Shown: positions 45,026-53,274 of the stretch, piece after piece
Numbering within the stretch: the first letter of the stretch is position 1
Layout of the letters: the number at the start of each line of letters is the position of its first letter
Assembly (NCBI GenBank): GCA_934548045.1
Contig: CAKTEM010000011.1
Location: 1-64,000 of the forward strand
DNA length: 64,000 bases
Source: an uncultured Faecalibacterium sp.
GTDB taxonomy: Bacteria > Bacillota > Clostridia > Oscillospirales > Ruminococcaceae
Reading direction: 5' to 3'
Position numbers and translations under genes: made by a program
Notes under the pieces: generated by a model
Database searches by the model: none
What the model saw: the letters and a program-made list of their open reading frames with translations, nothing else
What the model was told of the DNA's origin: nothing

Positions 45026-45769
45026 TTACTTGCCCTGTTCGTCTTCCAGTTTCTTCTTTTTGGCGATGTAAGCTTCCATCTTCGGCTCAGCCCAGCCCTC
45101 GAGGTTGGTCTGACGTTCCCGGGCGATGCCCAGTGCGGCGGCCGGAACGTCCTTGGTGATGGTGCTGCCTGCGGCGGTGTAGGCACCGTCGCCGACCTTG
45201 ACCGGCGCGACAAGATTGGTGTTGCAGCCGATGAAGCAGTAGTCGCCGATGGTGGTGCGGAACTTGTTCTTGCCGTCGTAGTTGCAGGTGACTGTGCCGC
45301 AGCCGAAGTTGCAGTACTTGCCAACATCGCTGTCGCCGATGTAGGTCAGGTGGCTGACCGTGTTGCCGCGTGCGAAGTTGGAATTCTTGGTCTCAACGTA
45401 GGCACCTAGATGTACACCGTAATCGGTGACGGTGTTGACCCGGACGTGGGTGAAGGGGCCGATGTTGTTGTGTGCGCCGAGGTGTGAGCCGTAGACCTGG
45501 CTTGCGTTGACGGTGGTGCCTTCGTCGATGGTGCTGTCCTCAATGAGACTGTTCGGGCCGATGACACAGCCTGCACCGATGACGGTCTTGCCGCGCAGGA
45601 TGGTGCCGGACAGGATCTTTGCACCCGGAGCGATGATGACATCTTCGCCGATTTCAACGGTACGGCTCTCAATGATAACGCCATTTGCAATATGGCGCAG
45701 CAGGATTTCTTCGCGTTTTGCTTCTGCCGCGTCCAGCAGGGCGCGTGCGGCAGTCAGTTTCGGATCCAT
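45026..45769 (-). CDS. Left-handed beta-helix acyltransferase (GlmU C-domain-like)
   Basis: 247-aa protein built of hexapeptide repeats (VEIGEDVIIAPGAKI, GKTVIGAGCVIGPNS and on). The segment FTHVRVNTVTDYGVHLGAYVETKNS, then GSDVGKYCNFGCGTVTCNYDGKNK, matches the acetyl-CoA/glucosamine-1-phosphate acetyltransferase half of GlmU. The N-terminal uridyltransferase half is absent and the length argues it is a natural stand-alone enzyme. It would acetylate glucosamine-1-P for wall sugar supply, or a related sugar. ATG at 45769 has GAGGAGG upstream. Confidence 0.85.
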   Translation of the reverse strand: MDPKLTAARALLDAAEAKREEILLRHIANGVIIESRTVEIGEDVIIAPGAKILSGTILRGKTVIGAGCVIGPNSLIEDSTIDEGTTVNASQVYGSHLGAHNNIGPFTHVRVNTVTDYGVHLGAYVETKNSNFARGNTVSHLTYIGDSDVGKYCNFGCGTVTCNYDGKNKFRTTIGDYCFIGCNTNLVAPVKVGDGAYTAAGSTITKDVPAAALGIARERQTNLEGWAEPKMEAYIAKKKKLEDEQGK

Positions 45770-46007
45770 AAAAATTGCCTCCTCTGAGATCGCCTGTGGC
45801 AATCTGGTCATATCTAGGCCGGACAAACAGAGCCAGAAAAGCGATGCAACAAATTTATTGGATAGATAGTTGTATCCAAGTTTGGCGAGATTTACGTCAA
45901 AAAATGAAAAACCTCTCCAAATCTTTCCCATTTTATATTACCGAAAAACTTAGTAAAATGCAAGGGATTGCACAAAATTTATCAAACAAATTCGGTATTT
46001 TGCCCGG

Positions 46008-46035
46008 TGGCAAACAAGGGATTTTCTGGTATAAT
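46008..46035 (+). promoter_or_regulatory. Promoter of ppdK
   Basis: TGGCAA, 16 bases, TGG-TATAAT. About 105 bases before the ATG. Confidence 0.5.
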
Positions 46036-46139
46036 AATTGAGCATTCACATCACAAATGTTCATCGTGTCTGGAAACGGAGCGAACGATGAGACCGCCGG
46101 TGCAAAGACCGGAGGCCAAAATTGGGAGGTAAACAACGC

Positions 46140-48806
46140 ATGAGCAAAAAGTATCTGTACTACTTCAGCGAGGGCAACGAAGCCTTCGGTGGCGACAAGA
46201 CCACCATGAAGAATATCCTGGGCGGCAAGGGCGCAGGTCTGGCAGAGATGACTGCAGCCGGCATGCCGGTTCCGCAGGGCTTTACCATTACCACCGAGGC
46301 CTGCACGCAGTACTACACAGATGGCCGTCAGATCAATGACGAGATCACTGCTGACATCTTTGAGCATGTCAAGGGTCTGGAGAAGATCACCGGCAAGACT
46401 TTCGGCGACAACGAGAATCCGCTGCTGGTCTCCGTCCGTTCCGGCGCGCGTCAGTCCATGCCTGGCATGATGGACACCATCCTGAACCTGGGCCTGAACG
46501 ACGAGGCTGTTGAGGGTCTGGCAAAGAAGACCAACAACCCCCGTTTCGCTTATGACTGCTATCGCCGCTTCGTTCAGATGTTCGCGGACGTCGTCATGAT
46601 GGTCCCGAAGAGCCTGTTCGAGGTCGAGATCGACAAGATGAAGGAAGCAAAGGGCGTCAAGAACGACGTTGACCTGACTGCTGACGACCTGAAGGAACTG
46701 GTCGGCATCTTCAAGAAGATCTATGAGGACAACGAGGGCAAGCCGTTCCCCCAGGATCCTCGCGATCAGCTGATCGAGGCTGTCAAGGCAGTCTTCCGCA
46801 GCTGGGATAACCCCCGTGCAAACGTTTATCGTAAGATGAACGAGATCCCCTACGAGTGGGGCACTGCTGTCAACGTTCAGCAGATGGCATTCGGTAACTC
46901 CGGCGACCGTTCCGGCACCGGCGTTGCATTTACCCGTGACCCGGCTACCGGCGCAAAGAAGCTGATGGGCGAGTACCTGATCAACGCTCAGGGCGAGGAC
47001 GTCGTTGCTGGTGTCCGTACTCCTTCTCCCATCAGCCACCTGCACGAGCAGATGCCTGAGGTCTACGATCAGTTCGTTGAGATCGCAACCCGTCTGGAGA
47101 ACTACTTCCGTGATATGCAGGATATGGAGTTCACCATCGAGGACGGCCATCTGTATATGCTGCAGACCCGTAACGGCAAGCGTACCGCTCAGGCTGCTCT
47201 GCAGATCGCATGTGACCTGGTCGACGAGGGCATGATCACCGAGCAGGAGGCTGTCCTGCGCGTTGAGCCCAAGCAGCTGGATACCCTGCTGCATCCCCAG
47301 TTCGACGCTGCTGCTCTGAAGGCAGCTGAGGTCGTCGGCAAGGGTCTGGCAGCTTCTCCTGGTTCTGCCTGCGGCCAGATCGTCTTCACTGCTGAAGAGG
47401 CAGAGGAGAAGGTCAAGTCCGGCGAGATGAAGAAGGTCGTTCTGGTTCGTCTGGAGACCTCTCCCGAAGATATCGTCGGTATGCAGGTTTCTCAGGGCAT
47501 CCTGACCGTCCGCGGCGGCATGACCAGCCACGCAGCTGTTGTTGCTCGTGGTATGGGTACCTGCTGTGTCTCCGGCTGCGGCAACGACAACGACGTTAAG
47601 ATCGACGAAGAGGCTAAGACCTTCGAGATCAACGGCCACAAGTTCGTTGGCGGCGACTGGATCTCCATCGACGGTTCTACCGGTAACATCTACGGCGAGC
47701 AGGTCGCAACTGTCGCCGCTACCGGCAACAAGAACTTCAACCGCTTCATGGGCTGGGCAGACGCTGCTCGTCAGTTGCTGGTCATGACCAATGCGGATAA
47801 CCCCCGTGACGCACAGCAGGCAGTTGACCTGGGTGCTGAGGGCATCGGCCTGTGCCGTACCGAGCATATGTTCTTCGCAGAAGACCGTATCGCTGCTGTC
47901 CGTGAGATGATCTGCGCACGTACCGTTGAGGAGCGCAAGGTCGCTCTGGCAAAGGTCGAGCCGTTCCAGGAGGCAGACTTCACCGCGATGTACCGCATCA
48001 TGGGTGACCGCCCGATGACCATCCGTTATCTGGATCCGCCTCTGCACGAGTTCCTGCCCACCAAGGCTGAGGACATTGCAGCTCTGGCAAAGGATATGGG
48101 CATGACCGCTGAAGAGCTGACTAACGTTGTTGTCAGCCTGCACGAGTTCAACCCGATGATGGGTCACCGTGGCTGCCGTCTGGCTGTCACTTATCCGGAG
48201 ATCGCAGAGATGCAGACCAATGCAGTCATCAAGGCTGCTCTGAAGGTTTCTGCTGAGACCGGCAAGATGATCACTCCGCACATCATGATCCCTCTCGTAG
48301 GCGAGGTCAAGGAACTGAAGTTTGTCAAGGACGTCGTCGTTGCAACTGCTGACAAGCTGATCGCTGAGGCTGGCGTCGACATGAAGTATCAGGTCGGTAC
48401 CATGATCGAGATTCCTCGTGCAGCTCTGACCGCTGGCGATATCGCTAAGGAAGCTGAGTTCTTCAGCTTTGGCACCAACGACCTGACCCAGATGACCTTC
48501 GGCTTCAGCCGTGATGATGCTGCGAAGTTCCTGGGCGCATACTATGAGAACAAGATCTACGAGAGCGATCCGTTCCAGCACCTCGATCAGGTCGGTGTTG
48601 GCAAGCTGATCAAGATGGCTGCTCACGATGGCCGTGAGACTCGCCCCGACCTGGGTCTGGGCATCTGCGGCGAGCATGGCGGCGATCCCTCCAGCGTCGA
48701 GTTCTGCCACAATGTTGGTCTGGACTACGTCAGCTGCTCTCCCTTCCGTGTGCCTATCGCACGTCTGGCCGCTGCTCAGGCTGCTATCAAGAACCCTCGC
48801 AAGTAA
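46140..48806 (+). CDS. ppdK: Pyruvate, phosphate dikinase
   Basis: 888-aa enzyme interconverting pyruvate + ATP + Pi and PEP + AMP + PPi. N-terminal ATP-grasp domain (GGKGAGLAEM; VRSGARQSMPGMMDT), swivelling His domain with the catalytic His in GGMTSHAAVVARGMG, and PEP domain with GTMIEIPRA and the Cys in GICGEHGGD. ATG at 46140 follows GGGAGGT. Strong codon bias suggests high expression; used with PckA in a PPi-saving glycolysis common in gut anaerobes. Confidence 0.98.
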   Translation: MSKKYLYYFSEGNEAFGGDKTTMKNILGGKGAGLAEMTAAGMPVPQGFTITTEACTQYYTDGRQINDEITADIFEHVKGLEKITGKTFGDNENPLLVSVRSGARQSMPGMMDTILNLGLNDEAVEGLAKKTNNPRFAYDCYRRFVQMFADVVMMVPKSLFEVEIDKMKEAKGVKNDVDLTADDLKELVGIFKKIYEDNEGKPFPQDPRDQLIEAVKAVFRSWDNPRANVYRKMNEIPYEWGTAVNVQQMAFGNSGDRSGTGVAFTRDPATGAKKLMGEYLINAQGEDVVAGVRTPSPISHLHEQMPEVYDQFVEIATRLENYFRDMQDMEFTIEDGHLYMLQTRNGKRTAQAALQIACDLVDEGMITEQEAVLRVEPKQLDTLLHPQFDAAALKAAEVVGKGLAASPGSACGQIVFTAEEAEEKVKSGEMKKVVLVRLETSPEDIVGMQVSQGILTVRGGMTSHAAVVARGMGTCCVSGCGNDNDVKIDEEAKTFEINGHKFVGGDWISIDGSTGNIYGEQVATVAATGNKNFNRFMGWADAARQLLVMTNADNPRDAQQAVDLGAEGIGLCRTEHMFFAEDRIAAVREMICARTVEERKVALAKVEPFQEADFTAMYRIMGDRPMTIRYLDPPLHEFLPTKAEDIAALAKDMGMTAEELTNVVVSLHEFNPMMGHRGCRLAVTYPEIAEMQTNAVIKAALKVSAETGKMITPHIMIPLVGEVKELKFVKDVVVATADKLIAEAGVDMKYQVGTMIEIPRAALTAGDIAKEAEFFSFGTNDLTQMTFGFSRDDAAKFLGAYYENKIYESDPFQHLDQVGVGKLIKMAAHDGRETRPDLGLGICGEHGGDPSSVEFCHNVGLDYVSCSPFRVPIARLAAAQAAIKNPRK

Positions 48807-48856
48807 TTGCGTGAGGTGCTGATGCACAAAGAGTAAAGCTTAATTAAGCAATACTG

Positions 48857-48897
48857 AACCGCCCCGGTTTCTGTAACAGGAAGCCGGGGCGGTTTTT
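48857..48897 (+). terminator. Terminator of ppdK
   Basis: AACCGCCCCGGTTT (48857-48870) pairs with AAGCCGGGGCGGTT (48881-48894), then TTTTT. Almost the same hairpin recurs at 50711-50745. Confidence 0.92.
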
Positions 48898-49023
48898 GCG
48901 TGAAGAAAAAGGCGCGAAAGAAAATATGCAATAGTGAAAGCATAAAAATCTCCCGTGAAGTCGTGAAATACGCATAAAATTTCAAAAACAACGAATAAAC
49001 ACCGAGAAAATTCGCATATATGC

Positions 49024-49052
49024 TTGCAATTTGTGTGAAAAAGGTGTATGAT
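49024..49052 (+). promoter_or_regulatory. Promoter of the C69 peptidase
   Basis: TTGCAA, 17 bases, TATGAT, 49 bases before the ATG. Confidence 0.6.
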
Positions 49053-49101
49053 TCTCTTTGTCGAAAAGAGACAGGAGACTAATAAAGGGGGATTCAACTC
49101 T

Positions 49102-50679
49102 ATGTCACTTAAAAAGATTGCGGCGGCGGTCAGCACCATTGCGCTGATGCTCGCCGTGGTTCCTTCCGCTTTTGCATGTACGGCTCTGTACGTCGGCAGC
49201 GACCTCACTGAGGACGGAACGACGATGTTCGGCCGCATCGAGGATCTGGGAACCAACGATTATAATAAGCTGTTCTGCGTCAGCCCGGCCGGAAAACACA
49301 CCGCCGGTGAGGTTTACGACGGCTGCTATGGCTTTACGTACACCTTCACCCACGACAGCTACCGCTATACCGCACGCCGTGATGACAACGGTCTGGGTGT
49401 CTGCCCGGACTGCGACGATACGCACGACCACACCCCGTATGAGGAAGCCGGCACCAACGAAAAGGGCGTTATGGTTTCCGCGACGGAGTCGCTGTATGGC
49501 ATGAAGGATGTGCTTGCGGTCGACCCGTATGTGGACGACGGCATTGAAGAAGCCGAGATTACGACCGTCCTGCTCAGCGAGGCATCCACCGCGCGTGAGG
49601 GCGTCGAGATTCTGGCTTCCATCTACGATAACGCAGGCGCAGCCGGTGGTTCCGGTGTGTTCATCGCAGATCAGAACGAGACTTGGTTCGTGGAGAACCT
49701 GACCGGTCATGCTTACATTGCGCTCAAGCTTTCTTCCAACGTTGTGTTTATGCAGCCGAATATCGCGGCGATCGGTAAAATCGACCTCGATGATACCGAT
49801 AACGTCATCGCTTCCGCAAATGTGATCTCTGTCGCGCAGGAAGCAGGTACTTTTGTGGGTGATGCAGAGGCCAACGTCATCGACCTGAACGCTTCCTACA
49901 ACGGCGACAGCACCTCTCCTCGTATGGCTGCTGGTCTGAACTACCTGAACGGCACCGATACCTTTACCGAAGACAACTACACCGAGAAAGATTTCGCAAT
50001 GAGCAACATCAACGAGAACGGCGATATCGTTCCGGTGTACTCCAATATCAAGCTGACCAAGAAGTTCTCCGTCGAAGATGCACTTAACTTCTTTAAGACT
50101 GAGCCGATCGCCAAGACCAACAACATCGAGACTCACCTGTTCCAGGTCAGCTCTACTGGCGACCTGAACACCGCCATCGTCGAGTGGACTGCTTTTGACG
50201 ATAACGTGTACAATGTGTTCGTTCCGTACTATCCGATGCTGACGACCGACACGGCTGATTGCTACAAAGTTTCTCCGGGTACGGTCACTCGCTCCGATGA
50301 GCAACCGACCAAGGGCGTCTGGTACAAGGACCAGAAGGGCAAATACTACACCTATCCGGAAAACTGGACGGATTCCTTCTACGGCGCAAGGGATGCACTC
50401 TCCAACCTGCTGACCTATGGCGATGTCTCCGAGAAGGACAAGGCAAGCGTTAAGGCAAACTATGCTTCTCTCCAGCAGGAAATCATGTCCGATTATGCAG
50501 ATATGAAGGCCGCTGTTGCCGCTGCTGACACTCTGGAAGCAAAGCAGGCCGCTGCAACCACCGCAAGCAACGCCATGAGCGAAAAAGTCCACACCCAGAC
50601 CGTCAAGATGTTCAACAAGCTTCAGAACAAATATAAGGTCTGTGCATGGATCCAGTCGAAGCTGCATAAGGCTGCCTGA
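49102..50679 (+). CDS. Secreted C69-family dipeptidase
   Basis: 525-aa exported Ntn-hydrolase. Signal peptide (1-25, ends SAFA) leaves Cys26 as the N terminus (CTALYVGSDLTEDGTTMFGR), the expected nucleophile in C69 peptidases. The GTNEKGVMVSATES and ADQNETWFVENLTGHAY segments are typical. A C-terminal helical stretch of about 90 residues, rich in Ala and Lys (YASLQQEIMSDYADMKAAVAAAD), may bind the wall. Likely cleaves dipeptides outside the cell. GGGGG precedes the ATG. Confidence 0.9.
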   Translation: MSLKKIAAAVSTIALMLAVVPSAFACTALYVGSDLTEDGTTMFGRIEDLGTNDYNKLFCVSPAGKHTAGEVYDGCYGFTYTFTHDSYRYTARRDDNGLGVCPDCDDTHDHTPYEEAGTNEKGVMVSATESLYGMKDVLAVDPYVDDGIEEAEITTVLLSEASTAREGVEILASIYDNAGAAGGSGVFIADQNETWFVENLTGHAYIALKLSSNVVFMQPNIAAIGKIDLDDTDNVIASANVISVAQEAGTFVGDAEANVIDLNASYNGDSTSPRMAAGLNYLNGTDTFTEDNYTEKDFAMSNINENGDIVPVYSNIKLTKKFSVEDALNFFKTEPIAKTNNIETHLFQVSSTGDLNTAIVEWTAFDDNVYNVFVPYYPMLTTDTADCYKVSPGTVTRSDEQPTKGVWYKDQKGKYYTYPENWTDSFYGARDALSNLLTYGDVSEKDKASVKANYASLQQEIMSDYADMKAAVAAADTLEAKQAAATTASNAMSEKVHTQTVKMFNKLQNKYKVCAWIQSKLHKAA

Positions 50680-50710
50680 ATACAATAAAATCACGCTGTA
50701 ACTTTGATGA

Positions 50711-50748
50711 CCGCCCCGGTTTCCGTAATAGGAAGCCGGGGCGGTTTT
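50711..50748 (+). terminator. Terminator of the C69 peptidase
   Basis: CCGCCCCGGTTTCC pairs with GGAAGCCGGGGCGG, then TTTT. Nearly identical to the ppdK terminator. Confidence 0.9.
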
Positions 50749-50759
50749 GTATGTTTTAG

Positions 50760-51089
50760 AAGTTTTCCGAACTCCAAAAAATCTCTTCTTTCCGAAGCAT
50801 CGACTATGTATGCCGCATCGGCGGCGACGAGTTCGCCATCATCATGGTCGAGATGAATCCCAGCCTGAAATATACCATTGTGGATAAGATCACAGCGGTC
50901 AACAAAGAGCTTTCCGAGCCGACCGACGGTTTGCCTGCCGTCTCGCTCAGCGTTGGCGTTGCCTTTACCGAGCGTGAGAATCCCGGCCCGAGCATCTTCA
51001 CGGATGCCGACAAAGCCCTTTACCACATCAAGGAAAACGGCAAACACGGCTGCGGATTCTACGGCATCCCGGAAGAAAATAAAGAATAA
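50760..51089 (+). pseudogene. 3' remnant of a GGDEF-domain gene (diguanylate cyclase)
   Basis: An open frame of about 109 codons encodes the end of a GGDEF domain: YVCRIGGDEFAIIMVEMN, then LSVGVAFTERENPGPSIFTDADKALYHIKENG and a stop at 51089. The first half of the domain, sensor and start codon are missing, and the frame begins right after a TAG at 50757-50759, a few bases beyond the C69 terminator. It seems cut off by rearrangement. The active-site GGDEF is intact, so the loss is probably recent. Confidence 0.85.
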
Positions 51090-51093
51090 AACA

Positions 51094-51132
51094 AAAAGAA
51101 GGAGAGCCTTCCCGATTGGGAAGGCCCTCCTC
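51094..51132 (-). terminator. Terminator of the GG-leader peptide genes
   Basis: GGAGAGCCTTCCC pairs with GGGAAGGCCCTCC; on the minus strand a T-rich tail follows. 42 bases past the stop at 51175. Confidence 0.75.
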
Positions 51133-51174
51133 TTAATTGCTCTTTGGAGTTCTCCGGGCTAAATTACTGACTGA

Positions 51175-51504
51175 TTATGCAAGCAGGCAGTAGATGCCGG
51201 TAACAGGCCACCAGAAGCCCTGATTCAGTGCAGAATAAACACCGATCACCAGGCTCTTGACGTCCTTGCTGATGTAATCGGAGAAGTCATTGACAGCAGC
51301 GTTGATGAAACCGGAAGCACTGTCACCCTTGTGGGCATTGACAAAGCTCTTGATGTTCTTTGCAGCCCAGATCTCATTGTAGATGGAGATACCGGTAGCA
51401 GCGACGCTGACGGCCAAAGAAATAACGCTACCGCCCTCGGTGTAGGTCATTTCTTCTTCAGACATGACGTTATAGTTCGCGGGCATCATCATTTTCTTTT
51501 CCAT
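51175..51504 (-). CDS. Double-glycine leader peptide (bacteriocin-like), copy 2
   Basis: 109 aa. A 25-residue leader ends in EEMTYTEGG, the double-glycine type cut by C39-peptidase ABC exporters. The product of about 84 residues has a hydrophobic start (VISLAVSVAATGISIY), a Lys/Asp/Asn-rich middle (AKNIKSFVNAHKGD...FSDYISKD) and a hydrophobic end with two tryptophans. Paralogue of the next gene: same leader end, same AKNxxxFxNxxKG spacing. AAAGGAG precedes the ATG at 51504. Could be a bacteriocin or a signal/adhesion peptide; no exporter or immunity gene is adjacent. Confidence 0.75.
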   Translation of the reverse strand: MEKKMMMPANYNVMSEEEMTYTEGGSVISLAVSVAATGISIYNEIWAAKNIKSFVNAHKGDSASGFINAAVNDFSDYISKDVKSLVIGVYSALNQGFWWPVTGIYCLLA

Positions 51505-51564
51505 AATAATACTCCTTTGTAAGCAATAATTCCCAAACAGTGTCAGAGGCACTGTTTTAGTCAA

Positions 51565-51933
51565 TCAATAAACATGCGATCTTGCGAAGGAGATCGCCAT
51601 ACTGACCGGAATCGCCACGACCGTTACCATCGTTGCGATGGCGACAGAATCACGCAGGAAGTTTGCAGGAGACTCGCTCATGTCTTTGTGGATGTCATCC
51701 ATTGCGCGGCTGACCGTATCAAAGATGTTTCCCTTGTGGTTCTTGGGGTCATTCAGCCAGTTTTTCGCCTGCGAGACGCCCCAGATAAAGCTGGAACCCA
51801 AAACAAGCGCACCAACGACGGTTGCAGTACCCTGAAGGAAAGTCCATGCACTGAGGGAGCCGCCTTCGGTATAGGTCATTTCTTCGTCGGTGAGAGAAGC
51901 ATAACGAGCAGGAAAATTCAAATTCTGAGTCAT
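51565..51933 (-). CDS. Double-glycine leader peptide (bacteriocin-like), copy 1
   Basis: 122 aa. The 25-residue leader ends in DEEMTYTEGG; the product of about 97 residues has a long hydrophobic segment (TATVVGALVLGSSFIWG), a polar charged middle (AKNWLNDPKNHKGN...DDIHKDMSESP) and a second hydrophobic segment (VAIATMVTVVAIPVSMAI). First gene of the two-gene unit; AAGGAGT stands nine bases before the ATG and a good promoter is 25 bases upstream. Length is large for a class II bacteriocin. Confidence 0.75.
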   Translation of the reverse strand: MTQNLNFPARYASLTDEEMTYTEGGSLSAWTFLQGTATVVGALVLGSSFIWGVSQAKNWLNDPKNHKGNIFDTVSRAMDDIHKDMSESPANFLRDSVAIATMVTVVAIPVSMAISFARSHVY

Positions 51934-51960
51934 AGATTCGTTACTCCTTCTGTATAAATC

Positions 51961-51989
51961 ATTTTACTACAATCTGTGCTTTTTAGCAA
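51961..51989 (-). promoter_or_regulatory. Promoter of the GG-leader peptide genes
   Basis: Minus strand TTGCTA, 17 bases, TAAAAT. Confidence 0.6.
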
Positions 51990-52095
51990 GTAGTCTGAAA
52001 CAAAAATCCGAAAAACTGGTAAACAGTATGAAAAACGGGAGAAATATTTGTGAAAATAGTCTGCAATAATTCAGCAAATACACCGGGATGATGGG

Positions 52096-53262
52096 TCAGC
52101 CTGCCACGCCGACACGGTAGAGGTATGGGTCACTCTTGAAACTGTCGAAGCTGTACAGCACAAGGATGGAATCATAGCCATTGTCCTCGATGAGCTTGTC
52201 CAGACCGTAGTTGTAGTTCCGGAAGTCCACAATGTCGATGTCGGCGTAGTTCGCGGTCAGATACGGCACAAAGCTGTTGGCAAAGCTGTCCTTGATGACC
52301 AGAATTTTGCCGGTGCCGTCGCCCTTGATGCGGCTCAGGCCGTTGTTTCCGTGGATGAACATCGCGTACTTGTCGTAGACGCTGAGCTTGTCGGTGTCGT
52401 ACAGGCCGGTCGTCTGGCCGTCGGTGGGCTGGCCTGCGCCGGTGACATTATAAACCGTCAGCGGATTGCTCAACTCATAGTAGGTGATGGTATCCGGCAC
52501 GGCGTTCCACGTCCGGGCCTTGGAGTAATGGGTGCCGTAGAAATCGTCTACCGTCACGGCAGTGTGGGCGTCACGGTCAAAGGGCGTCAGGTGCAGAGCG
52601 TCGCAGAGCTGGGTGTAAGCGTAGTAGGCACCCAGCGTCGTCCAATGGTGGTCGGTGCGGTAATAGAGATATTCGTCCTTGTGTTCAGATAGAACCTCTC
52701 GCACGTCCACAAACCGGCCTCCGGCGGCCTGTACGCTCTCAGAAAGGGAATCGAGATACTTGTCCTCATCGAGGAGAGGAGCGTTTACAGGCACGTTTTC
52801 GGGGTAGATAGCGGACGCCGCCGGAACGAGCATCACATTGACCTTATCCGGGTACCGCTGGCAGAGCGAGGTCAGCGCGGCGGTGTTCTTGGGCAAGGTG
52901 CGCGTCTCGCTGGAAACGAGGCCGTAGGTGCGAGGGAACATCATGTGCTGCTTTCCCAGCAGGATACCGCCGCTCTGCTCCTTCTGGAACAGGGTCGTCT
53001 CGACCATGCTTTGCAGGCTGATCCACTGGTCGCGGCCAAACACCTGATCCTTGACGTACTTGGTGTAAGAGGTGAAGTAGTTATTCAGCCCGGCGGCGGA
53101 CACGCTGGAAAGGGTGGGCCGCTGGGTGAGGTTGGTATTTTCCAGTTCGCTGTATGCCCGGTCGGGCGTCACGAGGTCGAAGACGAACAGCCCGACAAAG
53201 AACAGGCTGAACGCCAGCAGGACGGGATACTGTTTGAGAGAAGAGAGTTTTTTCTGATCCAT
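52096..53262 (-). CDS. DHHW-family (AlgX-like) protein
   Basis: 388-aa extracytoplasmic protein with one N-terminal helix (YPVLLAFSLFFVGLFVF). It carries the DHHW motif (YYRTDHHWTTLGAYYAY) and a late SGNH-like block KILVIKDSFANSFVPYL; this Ser-His-Asp set is that of the AlgX/AlgJ O-acetyltransferases. Starts 12 bases after the MBOAT stop, forming the usual pair. Likely finishes acetyl transfer to an exported polysaccharide. Confidence 0.9.
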   Translation of the reverse strand: MDQKKLSSLKQYPVLLAFSLFFVGLFVFDLVTPDRAYSELENTNLTQRPTLSSVSAAGLNNYFTSYTKYVKDQVFGRDQWISLQSMVETTLFQKEQSGGILLGKQHMMFPRTYGLVSSETRTLPKNTAALTSLCQRYPDKVNVMLVPAASAIYPENVPVNAPLLDEDKYLDSLSESVQAAGGRFVDVREVLSEHKDEYLYYRTDHHWTTLGAYYAYTQLCDALHLTPFDRDAHTAVTVDDFYGTHYSKARTWNAVPDTITYYELSNPLTVYNVTGAGQPTDGQTTGLYDTDKLSVYDKYAMFIHGNNGLSRIKGDGTGKILVIKDSFANSFVPYLTANYADIDIVDFRNYNYGLDKLIEDNGYDSILVLYSFDSFKSDPYLYRVGVAG

Positions 53263-53274
53263 GGTTCTCCCTCC

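Noticed and set aside
45933..48827. 964-codon minus-strand frame opposite ppdK
   Set aside because: Antisense shadow of ppdK; no ribosome site or domain; composition is low-information.
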